DNA from: Nocardia africana NBRC 100379
GTDB lineage: Bacteria > Actinomycetota > Actinomycetes > Mycobacteriales > Mycobacteriaceae
Length of the DNA stretch: 64,000 nt
Direction of reading: 5' to 3'
Assembly (NCBI RefSeq): GCF_001612635.1
Contig: NZ_BDAV01000014.1
Location: 62,001 to 126,000, forward strand
The notes below the pieces were generated by a model, which was given only the letters and a program-made list of their open reading frames with translations, was not told the DNA's origin and did not search any database. Position numbers and translations under genes: made by a program. Positions 9,056-17,228 of this stretch are shown here, piece by piece (the stretch's first letter is position 1; each line of letters begins with the position of its first letter).

Positions 9056-9071
9056 GTTATCGACTGATAAC
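9056..9071. promoter_or_regulatory. candidate TetR operator (GTTATC-N4-GATAAC)
   Basis: A perfect 6-base inverted repeat with a 4-base spacer lies 16 bases upstream of the MFS start. The right half CTGATAAC recurs at 9098-9105. The octamer TTGATATC follows at 9072-9079 and reappears at 9865-9872 upstream of the second pump. Placement between a pump and a divergent TetR gene makes operator function likely. Confidence 0.6.
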
Positions 9072-9185
9072 TTGATATCGAAAAGAGTATGCATCCGCTG
9101 ATAACATGTCAACAGGTAGCAGTGCGCGACTCGATTCGCCCACGCCGCGCGCTACCGTGACCGTCGGACGATCGCGAGGAGGACC

Positions 9186-9758
9186 ATGGCGGACTCGACC
9201 CGCACGCGGCTGACCGCAGCCGAGCGCAGCGAGCAGGTACTGACCGCTGCGGTCACCGCCTTCGCCGAAAGCGGTTACGCCGCAACGAAAACCGATGAGA
9301 TCGCCCGCCTCGCCGGCGTGTCGCAGCCCTACGTGATCCGGCTGTTCGGCACCAAGGAACGATTGTTCGTCGCCGCGATCAACCAGTCCTGCGGGCGGAT
9401 CGAACAGGTTTTCCGCGCCGCGCGCGCCGACGCACCGGCGAACGCGACCCCGCAGGAAGCGCTGCAGGCGCTCGGCAAGGGCTACGAGGTCTTCCTCGCC
9501 GAACGGGAACTGCCGCTCATCCTGCTGCACGGCTTCTCCGCCAGCGCCGATCCGGCGATCGGCGACAACGTCCGCGAGCGTTTCGGGCGCATCTACGACC
9601 TGGTCCGCGAACTCACCGGCGCCGACGCCGACGATGCCCGCCGGTTCATGGCCACCGGCATGCTCATCACCGTCATGACGGCCATGCAGGTGATCGGACC
9701 CGATGCGGTGCCGACCCGCTGGGCCGAGGAAATCAACGCCTGCCTCGCGGACGACTGA
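9186..9758 (+). CDS. TetR-family transcriptional regulator
   Basis: 190 residues. The N-terminal helix-turn-helix is clear: RSEQVLTAAVTAFAESGYAATKTDEIARLAGVSQ (positions ~13-46, interrupted here by normal TetR helix 2), then YVIRLFGTKERLF. The C-terminal ligand-binding domain diverges, as usual. It is divergent from one DHA2 pump and followed 187 bases downstream by a second on its own strand, so it probably represses one or both. The ATG sits behind GGAGGACC. The inducer is unknown, but is probably a substrate of the pumps. Confidence 0.92.
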   Translation: MADSTRTRLTAAERSEQVLTAAVTAFAESGYAATKTDEIARLAGVSQPYVIRLFGTKERLFVAAINQSCGRIEQVFRAARADAPANATPQEALQALGKGYEVFLAERELPLILLHGFSASADPAIGDNVRERFGRIYDLVRELTGADADDARRFMATGMLITVMTAMQVIGPDAVPTRWAEEINACLADD

Positions 9759-9778
9759 CCAGCCATTTCGCCCCACCG

Positions 9779-9807
9779 CGCCCGGATGTGATCGAACACA
9801 CCGGGCG
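9779..9807 (+). terminator. terminator-like hairpin after the TetR gene
   Basis: CGCCCGG(a)TGTG pairs with CACACCGGGCG around the 6-base loop ATCGAA, with a single bulged A. It lies 20 bases after the TetR stop and is followed by a weak T-containing stretch. Confidence 0.5.
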
Positions 9808-9864
9808 TTCGGCCTTTGCGCAGCGTTCTCACAGGATTATAGTTACTTTCGTTAATCAACTTGT

Positions 9865-9872
9865 TTGATATC
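9865..9872 (+). promoter_or_regulatory. TTGATATC element shared by both pump promoters
   Basis: The octamer TTGATATC lies 73 bases upstream of the second pump start, in a locally AT-rich stretch (9840-9872). The same octamer sits next to the inverted repeat upstream of the first pump (9072-9079). It is a possible half-operator for the shared TetR, which is inference from recurrence only. Confidence 0.3.
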
Positions 9873-9945
9873 TCCCGAACACTTCGTGATGCGGCGACAT
9901 CGGCGACCCGCCGAGCGCCGCATCGACCGCTTCCGAAAGAGAACG

Positions 9946-12366
9946 ATGGCAATCACCTCTGCGAACGACGCCGCGCGCAGATCCCCGGAATCGGGTGACA
10001 CGGCGGCGATGACGCACCGGCAGATCATGGAGGCCCTGTCCGGTCTGCTGCTGGGCATGTTCGTCGCGATCATCTCCTCCACGATCGTGACCAACGCGCT
10101 GCCGAAGATCATCGGCACGCTGGGCGGCGGACAGTCCGCCTACACCTGGGTCGTCACCGCCTCCCTGCTCGCGATGACGGCCACCACCCCGCTGTGGGGC
10201 AAACTCGCCGACCTGTTCAGCAAGAAGGCGCTCGTCCAGATCGCTCTGCTGATCTATGTGGCCGGTTCCGTGGTCGCGGGTCTGTCGCAGAATCCGGGCA
10301 TGCTGATCGCCTGCCGCGCGGTGCAGGGCATCGGCGCGGGCGGTCTGTCCGCCCTGGCCCAGATCGTGATGGCCGCGATGATCTCCCCGCGCGAACGCGG
10401 CCGCTACAGCGGCTACCTGGGCGCGGTGTTCGCCGTGGCGACCGTCGGCGGCCCGTTGCTCGGCGGTGTCATCACCGACACCAGCTGGCTGGGCTGGCGC
10501 TGGTGCTTCTACGTCGGTGTGCCGTTCGCGGTGGTCGCGCTGATCGTGCTGCAGCGCACCCTGCGTCTGCCCGTCACCCGGCGCGAGGTGAAGGTCGACT
10601 GGCTCGGCGCCTTCCTGGTCACCGCGGCGGTGTGCCTGCTGCTGGTGTGGGTCACCTTCGCCGGCGACAAGTACGCGTGGGCGTCCTGGCAGACCCTGGT
10701 GATGGTGCTCGGCGCCGTCGTACTCGCCGTGCTGTTCGTCTTCGCCGAATTGCGGGCCGCCGAACCGATCGTGCCGATGCACCTGTTCGCCAACCGCACC
10801 ATCAGCCTCGCCTCGGCAGCCTCGCTGTTCATCGGTGTCGCGATGTTCGCGGGCACCGTGTTCTTCAGCCAGTACTTCCAGCTGGCGCGCGGTGAATCGC
10901 CCACGATGTCGGGCATCATGACCATCCCGATGATCGGCGGCCTGTTCATCTCCTCCACGGTGTCGGGCCAGATCATCACCCGCACCGGCCGGTGGAAGGC
11001 GTGGCTGGTCACCGGCGGCTTCCTGGTCACCGCCGGCCTCGGTCTGCTCGGCACCATCCGCTACGACACCGACTACTGGCTGGTGGCGATCTACATGGCG
11101 ATGATGGGCCTGGGCATCGGTATGACGATGCAGAACCTGGTGCTGTGCACCCAGAACCAGGTGGCGCCGCACGAACTCGGCGCGGCCAGCTCGCTGGTGA
11201 CGTTCTTCCGCAGCCTCGGCGGCGCGATCGGCGTCTCGGCGCTCGGCGCGGTGATGGCCGAGCGGGTGAAGGACTACATCAGCGACGGTCTGAGCCACCT
11301 GAATCCGGCCGCGGCGCGGGCCATGGGCGGCGGCAGCCAGATCCCGGACATCTCCGCCCTGCCCGGTCCGGTCCGCACGGTCGTCGAGGACGGCTACGGT
11401 CACGGCATCGCCGACGTGTTCCTCATCGCGGCGCCCATCGCGCTCGTCGCATTCCTGCTGACGCTGTTCATCAAGGAGGTCGCGCTGCGGACCACCGGCG
11501 CGCTGGCACAGGCCGCGGAGTCGGAGTCGGGGCCCGAACCGGTGCTCTCGGCCCAGGTCATGGCCGAGGATGCCTCGGGCCTGGTGCCGGAGGAGTTCGT
11601 GAGCACCGGGATCACGGTCCACGGGCGCGTGCGGGCCGGTGACGGCACGCCGGTGACACGCACCGCGCTCACCCTGATCTCCCCCACCGGCCGCCAGATC
11701 GGCCGTGCCATCGCCCGCGGTGACGGGCACTACGCCCTCGACGCACCGGAACCCGGTTCGTACGTGCTGATCGCCTCGGCCGACGGATTCCAGCCGCAGG
11801 CCACGCCGATCACGGTGGGCGCGCGGCCGCTGGAACACGATGTGCGGCTGAGCGGTATGAGCGGATTGGCCGGCACCGTGCGGGCGGCCGACGACGGCGC
11901 CCCGGTGGCCGATGCGCTGGTGATCGTGACCGACAGCCGCGGCGATGTGCTGGCGGCGGGGGCCTCCGGTCCCGAGGGCGACTACGCGCTGACCGAACTG
12001 GTCCCCGGGCCGGTGACCGTCGCGGTCAACGCCGCCACGTTCCAGCCGGTGGCGTTGCCGGCGGAGGTCGGCAGCCAGGGCATCACCCAGCTCGATGTGG
12101 TGCTCTCCCGCGGCGCGCAACTGCGCGGTGTCGTGTACGGCGCGCACGGTCCGCTGGGCGATGCCCGGGTGAGCCTCGTCGACGCGGCGGGTGCGGTGAT
12201 CGACAGCACCACCACCGACGCCGACGGCAGGTACCTGTTCGCCAATCTCGCGGTCGGCGACTACACGGTGGTGGCGTCCGGTTACCCGGAGACCACCTCC
12301 ACGCTGACCCTGGCCGCGGGGTCCGGTGACCACCACGTGATCGAGCTGGCACACCCGCGCGACTGA
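9946..12366 (+). CDS. DHA2-family MFS exporter with three C-terminal beta-sandwich repeats
   Basis: 806 residues from the ATG at 9946. A longer frame starting at TTG 9865 would cover the promoter region. Residues ~20-535 form a 14-segment drug:H+ antiporter (GKLADLFSKKALVQIALLIY after helix 2; GAVFAVATVGGPLLGG in helix 5). After the last helix, residues ~555-806 hold three carboxypeptidase-regulatory-like/Cna-B-type repeats of about 80 residues. Each has the pattern G-x-V ... A-x-V-x-L/V ... T-D-x-D/E-G-x-Y ... V-A. This greatly exceeds the usual ~500 residues. The tail could face either side of the membrane. Substrate and tail role are unknown. Confidence 0.9.
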   Translation: MAITSANDAARRSPESGDTAAMTHRQIMEALSGLLLGMFVAIISSTIVTNALPKIIGTLGGGQSAYTWVVTASLLAMTATTPLWGKLADLFSKKALVQIALLIYVAGSVVAGLSQNPGMLIACRAVQGIGAGGLSALAQIVMAAMISPRERGRYSGYLGAVFAVATVGGPLLGGVITDTSWLGWRWCFYVGVPFAVVALIVLQRTLRLPVTRREVKVDWLGAFLVTAAVCLLLVWVTFAGDKYAWASWQTLVMVLGAVVLAVLFVFAELRAAEPIVPMHLFANRTISLASAASLFIGVAMFAGTVFFSQYFQLARGESPTMSGIMTIPMIGGLFISSTVSGQIITRTGRWKAWLVTGGFLVTAGLGLLGTIRYDTDYWLVAIYMAMMGLGIGMTMQNLVLCTQNQVAPHELGAASSLVTFFRSLGGAIGVSALGAVMAERVKDYISDGLSHLNPAAARAMGGGSQIPDISALPGPVRTVVEDGYGHGIADVFLIAAPIALVAFLLTLFIKEVALRTTGALAQAAESESGPEPVLSAQVMAEDASGLVPEEFVSTGITVHGRVRAGDGTPVTRTALTLISPTGRQIGRAIARGDGHYALDAPEPGSYVLIASADGFQPQATPITVGARPLEHDVRLSGMSGLAGTVRAADDGAPVADALVIVTDSRGDVLAAGASGPEGDYALTELVPGPVTVAVNAATFQPVALPAEVGSQGITQLDVVLSRGAQLRGVVYGAHGPLGDARVSLVDAAGAVIDSTTTDADGRYLFANLAVGDYTVVASGYPETTSTLTLAAGSGDHHVIELAHPRD

Positions 12367-12376
12367 TCGACACAGG

Positions 12377-12410
12377 TGTGGGCGCCGGATACGAATATCC
12401 GGCGCCCACA
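12377..12410. terminator. bidirectional terminator hairpin
   Basis: A perfect 15-base stem (TGTGGGCGCCGGATA and its complement) with loop CGAA lies between the convergent efflux gene and tsnR. There is no long T tract, as is common in actinobacteria. Confidence 0.75.
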
Positions 12411-12448
12411 GTCGTATTCGGGGCCCGTCGCCGCGGCCCGGCCGGGCG

Positions 12449-13357
12449 CTACGGGCGGTGGCGGACCCGGGCGTCGGCGTAGAGACAGATCGCGGCGGCG
12501 GCGGCCAGGTTCAGGCTTTCCGCGCGGCCGTGGATGGGGATGCGGATGCGGTGGTCGGCACGGGCGGCGACGGCCGGGTCCAGGCCGTGCGCCTCGTTGC
12601 CGAAAAGCCATGCGGTGCCGCCCGATTCGCCCGCGGTGCGCAGCAGGTCGTCGGCGTCGTCGAGATCGACCTCACCCCGCGCGGTGGTCGCGAGCACCGT
12701 GATGTCCTTGTCGCGCAACGCGTTCAGCACGGCGTCGATATCGCGGTCGCGCGCGATCGGGACGTGGAACAGGCTGCCCGCGCAGGCGCGCACACATTTG
12801 CCGTTGTGCGGATCGACCGAATCACCGGCCAGCACGACACCGTTCGCGCCGACGGCATCGGCCACGCGAATCAACGTTCCCGCATTGCCCGGATCGGACA
12901 TCTCGACCGGAACCGCCAGCATGCGAGACGCGGCCGCGTGGCCGTCCACCCCCTCGCGCGTCTGCGGCGACGTGGTTCCCGACAGCACTTGGCCCAGGGG
13001 CACATCCACGAGCCGGCAGACCGCGACCAAACCGGGTGGGGTGACGGTCTCCCCCAGATGTTGCGCCGCCCGCTCACTCACCAGGCTGGTGCGGACACCG
13101 AGCGCGGCGGCCGTGGCCACCAGTTCGTGGTCGCGTTCGGCCGCGCGGCTCGAGTAGAACAGCTCCTCGACCCGCTCGGTATCCAAGGCCGCGGCCACGG
13201 AATTGGCGCCCTCGGCCAGGAAGAGACCGCTCTTGCGGCGAGAGGCCGAACGGTGCAGCTTGACAGCGGAAACGACCCGCGGATTGCGTTCCGACAGTTC
13301 CGGATTCGTCCGGTCGTCGGAGCCGCGCTCCGCGGGTCGTTTCGACGTGTTGGTCAA
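12449..13357 (-). CDS. tsnR: TrmH/SpoU-family RNA 2'-O-methyltransferase
   Basis: 302 residues if started at the TTG at 13357, 11 bases after the rplT stop. The upstream part of the open frame is only the rplT shadow. An N-terminal substrate-binding domain (SRRKSGLFLAEG, VEELFYSS) is followed by the SPOUT knot domain: VEMSDPGNAGTLIRVADAVGANGVVL, LFGNEAHGLDP and IPIHGRAESLNLAAAAAICLYA. These are the three SpoU motifs that bind S-adenosylmethionine and form the trefoil knot. The M. tuberculosis homologue after rplT is Rv1644 (tsnR). The exact rRNA target is not evident. Confidence 0.9.
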   Translation of the reverse strand: MTNTSKRPAERGSDDRTNPELSERNPRVVSAVKLHRSASRRKSGLFLAEGANSVAAALDTERVEELFYSSRAAERDHELVATAAALGVRTSLVSERAAQHLGETVTPPGLVAVCRLVDVPLGQVLSGTTSPQTREGVDGHAAASRMLAVPVEMSDPGNAGTLIRVADAVGANGVVLAGDSVDPHNGKCVRACAGSLFHVPIARDRDIDAVLNALRDKDITVLATTARGEVDLDDADDLLRTAGESGGTAWLFGNEAHGLDPAVAARADHRIRIPIHGRAESLNLAAAAAICLYADARVRHRP

Positions 13358-13368
13358 CTGGTCGCAGC

Positions 13369-13749
13369 TCAGGCGGCCGGGGCGTTGACATCCTCCGGCA
13401 GGGCGGCCTTGGCCACCGCCACCAGGCCGGCGAACGCCTCGGCGTCGGAGACGGCGAGCTCGGCGAGGATCTTGCGGTCGACCTCGACACCCGCGGCCTT
13501 CAGGCCCTGGATGAAGCGGTTGTAGGTGATGTCGTTGAGCCGCGCCGCGGCGTTGATACGCGCGATCCACAGCTTGCGGAAGTCACCCTTGCGAGCCCGG
13601 CGGTCCCGGTAGGCGTAGGTGAGCGAGTGCAGCTGCTGTTCCTTGGCCTTGCGGTACAGCCGCGAGCGCTGCCCGCGGTAGCCCTTGGAGGCCTCGAGCA
13701 CGGAACGGCGCTTCTTCTGAGCGTTGACGGCCCTTTTGACGCGTGCCAC
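13369..13749 (-). CDS. rplT: 50S ribosomal protein L20
   Basis: 126 residues. MARVKRAVNAQKKRR begins the basic N-terminal extension that threads into 23S rRNA. GYRGQRSRLYRKAKEQ and YAYRDRRARKGDFRKLWI are the standard L20 signatures. It is needed for early 50S assembly. It is third in the infC-rpmI-rplT operon, 74 bases after rpmI. The C-terminal AEAFAGLVAVAKAAL helix is of normal length. Confidence 0.98.
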   Translation of the reverse strand: MARVKRAVNAQKKRRSVLEASKGYRGQRSRLYRKAKEQQLHSLTYAYRDRRARKGDFRKLWIARINAAARLNDITYNRFIQGLKAAGVEVDRKILAELAVSDAEAFAGLVAVAKAALPEDVNAPAA

Positions 13750-13823
13750 TGGTCAGTCCTTGTTCGATCGAGGGGCGCGGCGGGCGCCCACAGGTTGGGA
13801 GAGGGAACGGTGCGCGAGTGCGC

Positions 13824-14018
13824 TCAGATACCGAGCAGCTTCTTCACGCGACGGACGTCCGCGGGCGCGACGACCTCCGTGCCGTCCAGACGACGAGTCC
13901 GGCGGCTGGACTTGTGCTCGAGCAGGTGGCGACGGTTCGCCTGCTGGCGCAGCAGCTTGCCGCGACCGGACACCTTGAATCGCTTCGAGGTGCCGCTGTG
14001 GCTCTTCATCTTCGGCAT
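13824..14018 (-). CDS. rpmI: 50S ribosomal protein L35
   Basis: 64 residues from the ATG at 14018 (MPKMKSHSGTSKRFKVSG). The upstream in-frame ATG at 14051 gives a non-conserved extension. Typical L35 features are KMKSH, the basic LLRQQANRRHLLEHKSSRRTRR segment and the C-terminal VKKLLGI. It is a structural protein of the large subunit, cotranscribed with infC and rplT. Confidence 0.97.
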   Translation of the reverse strand: MPKMKSHSGTSKRFKVSGRGKLLRQQANRRHLLEHKSSRRTRRLDGTEVVAPADVRRVKKLLGI

Positions 14019-14084
14019 GGATTCCTCAATCTTGTCTCGTTCCGGCGGCATCGCATCGTGCGATACCGCCGGTGCTGTATCGGT

Positions 14085-14735
<651 letters not shown>

Positions 14736-14738
<3 letters not shown>

Positions 14739-14748
14739 GGGGCCTCCT
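14736..14748 (-). promoter_or_regulatory. infC ribosome-binding site and ATC start codon
   Basis: On the minus strand the bases read AGGAGGCCCCATC: a full Shine-Dalgarno (14748-14743), four C residues, then ATC (14738-14736) in frame with conserved IF-3. This decides the start against the ATG at 14765. Confidence 0.75.
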
Positions 14749-14810
14749 AGGTCAAGCGGTGTCATCCAACGACCGCGAGCAACAACTGCAACCCCATACC
14801 CAACACGAAA

Positions 14811-14841
14811 GCCCCGTCGCGGTATTTCACCGCCACGGGGC
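14811..14841 (-). terminator. attenuator-like hairpin in the infC leader
   Basis: On the minus strand GCCCCGTGGCGGT pairs with ACCGCGACGGGGC around the loop GAAAT, with one G-G mismatch. It is followed at once by TTTCGTGTT. It lies 73-103 bases upstream of the ATC start, within the 402-base gap between infC and the divergent DUF1844 gene. The position and shape fit a transcription attenuator of the infC-rpmI-rplT operon. No L20-binding mimic was identified. Confidence 0.5.
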
Positions 14842-15140
14842 CCGAATGTCGACCGGTCGCCGCGGGCGTCCATCACCAGGACTGCCACCTCGACCTCGCC
14901 ACGGACGGATCCGAGCGAGAACCCACCGCATACGGCGGGTGACCGGACCATCGAACCTGGCACGCAGGCCGGCCGATGGTGGGAGTCGGGCTCCACTTAC
15001 AGCCCCGAGCCGGTGCGCTGGATCGGTTCCAGCACGGGACCGGGGCGGTCGTCGCCGACCACTTTAACACCGGAGACGCCCCTACTCCCAATCGGCCGCC
15101 CCCGCAACCCGGCGATGCGACTCGATGACATGCTACGGAT

Positions 15141-15515
15141 ATGAGCGAGCATGCCGGCGACCAGTCGGCCCTGAGTGAGTCCGCGGATCCGGAAACCGTG
15201 CGGGAGCTGGCCGATATCCCCGCCGTCGAGGTGATCAGCCGGGCCGCGGTGATGCTGATGAGCTCGGCCGCCGAGAAGCTCGGCCTCGCCGACGAGGATC
15301 CCGATTCCAGCCCGCGTCGCGATCTGGACGAGGCCCGGCGCGTGATCACGGCCCTCGCCGGGCTGGTGACGGCCTCGGTCGAATATCTGGGCCCGCACGC
15401 CGGACCCATTCGCGAGGGTCTGCAGTCGCTGCAACGCGCGTTCCGCGAGTCGTCGGCGCATCCGGATGCGCCGGGCGCGGGACCGGGTGAGAAGTACACC
15501 GGGCCGGTCTACTGA
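15141..15515 (+). CDS. DUF1844 domain-containing protein
   Basis: 124 residues. The core VRELADIPAVEVISRAAVMLMSSAAEKLGL with a following DLDEARRVITALAGLV matches the DUF1844 family of small helical proteins, frequently encoded next to infC in actinobacteria. Their function is unknown. The C-terminal tail is Pro/Gly-rich and ends GEKYTGPVY. It is transcribed divergently from the infC operon. The remaining intergenic bases, 14842-15140, must contain both promoters, but no clear boxes stand out. Confidence 0.88.
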   Translation: MSEHAGDQSALSESADPETVRELADIPAVEVISRAAVMLMSSAAEKLGLADEDPDSSPRRDLDEARRVITALAGLVTASVEYLGPHAGPIREGLQSLQRAFRESSAHPDAPGAGPGEKYTGPVY

Positions 15516-15530
15516 GCCGAGGGTCCGATC

Positions 15531-15559
15531 GGCGCGGCAACGGGTGGCCGTGCCGCGCC
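15531..15559. terminator. terminator hairpin between convergent genes
   Basis: GGCGCGGCA (15531-15539) pairs with TGCCGCGCC (15551-15559) across an 11-base loop. It lies between the ends of the DUF1844 and TetR genes. Confidence 0.6.
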
Positions 15560-15565
15560 GGGCAT

Positions 15566-16180
15566 TCACCGCACGGCGATCCCCGACAGCAGGGTGGCGA
15601 CGACGGCATCGACCGGGGGTGGCGCGAACGGGTGCGGCGTGCCCGAGAGCAACGACGACAGCACCGCGTCGTGACAGATGCCGACCAGGACGGCGGCGGC
15701 CGCATCGACGTCCGCATCGGCCGCCAGCCGGCCCAGATCGCGTTCGGCACGCAGATAGACGACCAGTTCCTCGCGCCAAATCCGTTGCCGGCCTTCCGTT
15801 TCGGCGAATCTGGCCAGGACCGCGGGCTGGGTGATCAGGCCCGCGAACACCGGCAAGACCGCCTGATGCAGCGCCAGCCCCTGACGCAGGCACACCGCCA
15901 GGTTCTCCGCGAGATCGCCGCTACCGGCGGCGGGTAGCGGCGGGAAGCTCCGATCCACCGATTCCACATGAGCCCGCAGCGCCGCGGCGAGCAATTCCTC
16001 CTTGTCGGCGAAATGGTTGTAGAGCACCCCGTCGGACACCCCGGCCGCCCGCGCGATGGCGCGCACGGTGAGCCCGGCGCTGCCCTGTTCGGCGAACAAC
16101 TTCTCGGCCGTGGCGATCAGATGGGCGCGCAGATCGCGATCGTCGCGGTCGTGCAGCGCCGCCGCCCGTCGGGGTGACAT
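15566..16180 (-). CDS. TetR-family regulator
   Basis: 204 residues from the ATG at 16180. The longer open frame upstream is an out-of-frame reading of the methyltransferase. The helix-turn-helix is AEKLFAEQGSAGLTVRAIARAAGVSDGVLYNHFADKEELL (residues ~25-64, split by the usual helix 2). It starts only five bases after the methyltransferase stop, so the two are cotranscribed. Two overlapping palindromes upstream of the methyltransferase are its probable operators, giving autoregulation. The ligand is unknown. Confidence 0.92.
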   Translation of the reverse strand: MSPRRAAALHDRDDRDLRAHLIATAEKLFAEQGSAGLTVRAIARAAGVSDGVLYNHFADKEELLAAALRAHVESVDRSFPPLPAAGSGDLAENLAVCLRQGLALHQAVLPVFAGLITQPAVLARFAETEGRQRIWREELVVYLRAERDLGRLAADADVDAAAAVLVGICHDAVLSSLLSGTPHPFAPPPVDAVVATLLSGIAVR

Positions 16181-16185
16181 GGGAA

Positions 16186-17013
16186 CTACGGTAGTGCGAC
16201 GGTGGCGGTGACGAGCCGGGAGGCCGCGCGCAACCGGATCGGACCGTCGCCGGCGAACGGCGCGAGGGCGGCGGCGACCGCCGCCCGCACCTCGGCATCG
16301 GTGCCGAAATCGTTGCGCAACCGGTGATATCGCACGGGCCCCCAGCCCACGACGAATTCGGTGGCGTCGTCGACATCCGCTCCCCAGACGCTGTCGGTGA
16401 CGACGAGTTCGTTCTCGACGCCGGCGAATCCGGCCGCGCCCAGCAGGTCGGCAGTGGCCACGGGGTCGGCGAGGGCGCTGAAGCCGTGCCCCACCTCGAA
16501 ACCGGGCAGATGTGCCGCGGCCGCGGCGAAGACACCGGCGATCTCGGAGTCCGCCATGGCCGGGACCGCTACCGCGAGCCGCCCGCCGGGACCCAGAGCA
16601 CGCGCGATGTTGGTGAACGCCGCCACCGGATCCGCGAAGAACATGATGCCGAACCGGCTGATCGCCACATCGTAGGAGCCGGGCGCGAACCCGAACACCT
16701 GCGCATCGCCCTGTTCGAACGAAACATTGTCCACACCTTCGGATTCGGCGAGCAGGCGCGCTCGCGCGAGCATCGGCCCGGAGAGGTCGACCCCGGTCGC
16801 CGAGGCCGCCCTGCGCGCCGCCGCTCGCGTCAATTGCCCGTTCCCGCAACCGATATCGAGGACGCGATCTCCCGGCCCGATGGTCGCGGCGGTCAGCAAC
16901 GGCTCGTTGATTCCGGAGTTCACCGCGTCGTAACGGTCGGCATGGTCTGCCCAATGTTCGCCCTCGTACCCGTTCCACGCCTCGGACTGTGCGGTGTTGA
17001 CGATGTGGGTCAT
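16186..17013 (-). CDS. class I SAM-dependent methyltransferase
   Basis: 275 residues. Motif I is VLDIGCGNGQLTRAA (residues ~51-65), the acidic loop is GVDLSGPM, and motif II/III includes FEQGDAQVFGF and LGPGGRLAVAVP. It is of the Methyltransf_11/25 type acting on a small molecule or natural product. The ATG at 17013 is preferred over the adjoining GTG because GAGGAG lies six bases upstream of it. It is the first gene of a two-gene unit with a TetR repressor, so expression is presumably induced by a ligand related to its substrate, which I cannot identify. Confidence 0.88.
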   Translation of the reverse strand: MTHIVNTAQSEAWNGYEGEHWADHADRYDAVNSGINEPLLTAATIGPGDRVLDIGCGNGQLTRAAARRAASATGVDLSGPMLARARLLAESEGVDNVSFEQGDAQVFGFAPGSYDVAISRFGIMFFADPVAAFTNIARALGPGGRLAVAVPAMADSEIAGVFAAAAAHLPGFEVGHGFSALADPVATADLLGAAGFAGVENELVVTDSVWGADVDDATEFVVGWGPVRYHRLRNDFGTDAEVRAAVAAALAPFAGDGPIRLRAASRLVTATVALP

Positions 17014-17034
17014 CACGGTCTCCTCGCGAATATT

Positions 17035-17064
17035 ATGAACAAGTGTTCATGAACGTGTGTTCAT
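17035..17064. promoter_or_regulatory. double overlapping TetR-type operator
   Basis: Two 16-base palindromes overlap by two bases: ATGAACAAGTGTTCAT (17035-17050) and ATGAACGTGTGTTCAT (17049-17064). Both have the ATGAAC/GTTCAT arms. They lie 21-51 bases upstream of the methyltransferase start, which is where the cotranscribed TetR protein would bind. Confidence 0.75.
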
Positions 17065-17228
17065 AATGGTCGATGGGACGTCCGGTCGTCAAGGTGCCGG
17101 CGCACCCCGATCGGTGTCGGCGGCAGACCGCTCGGCGTGATCGACCGGGATCCTCAGTGCCGCCGGAGAACCACTGCCGTGAGCGCCGAGGCGCGACGTC
17201 GTCCGCGGCGTGACGAGTCCGTCGCGGA

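Noticed and set aside
9779..9807. CGAAC...GTTCG near the TetR gene end as a LexA box
   Set aside because: The arms are separated by nine bases, not four, and the sequence forms a terminator hairpin.
9856..12354. 832-codon minus-strand frame opposite the MFS-repeat gene
   Set aside because: The composition is His/Asp/Arg/Gln-rich and non-globular. The plus strand encodes a clear transporter.
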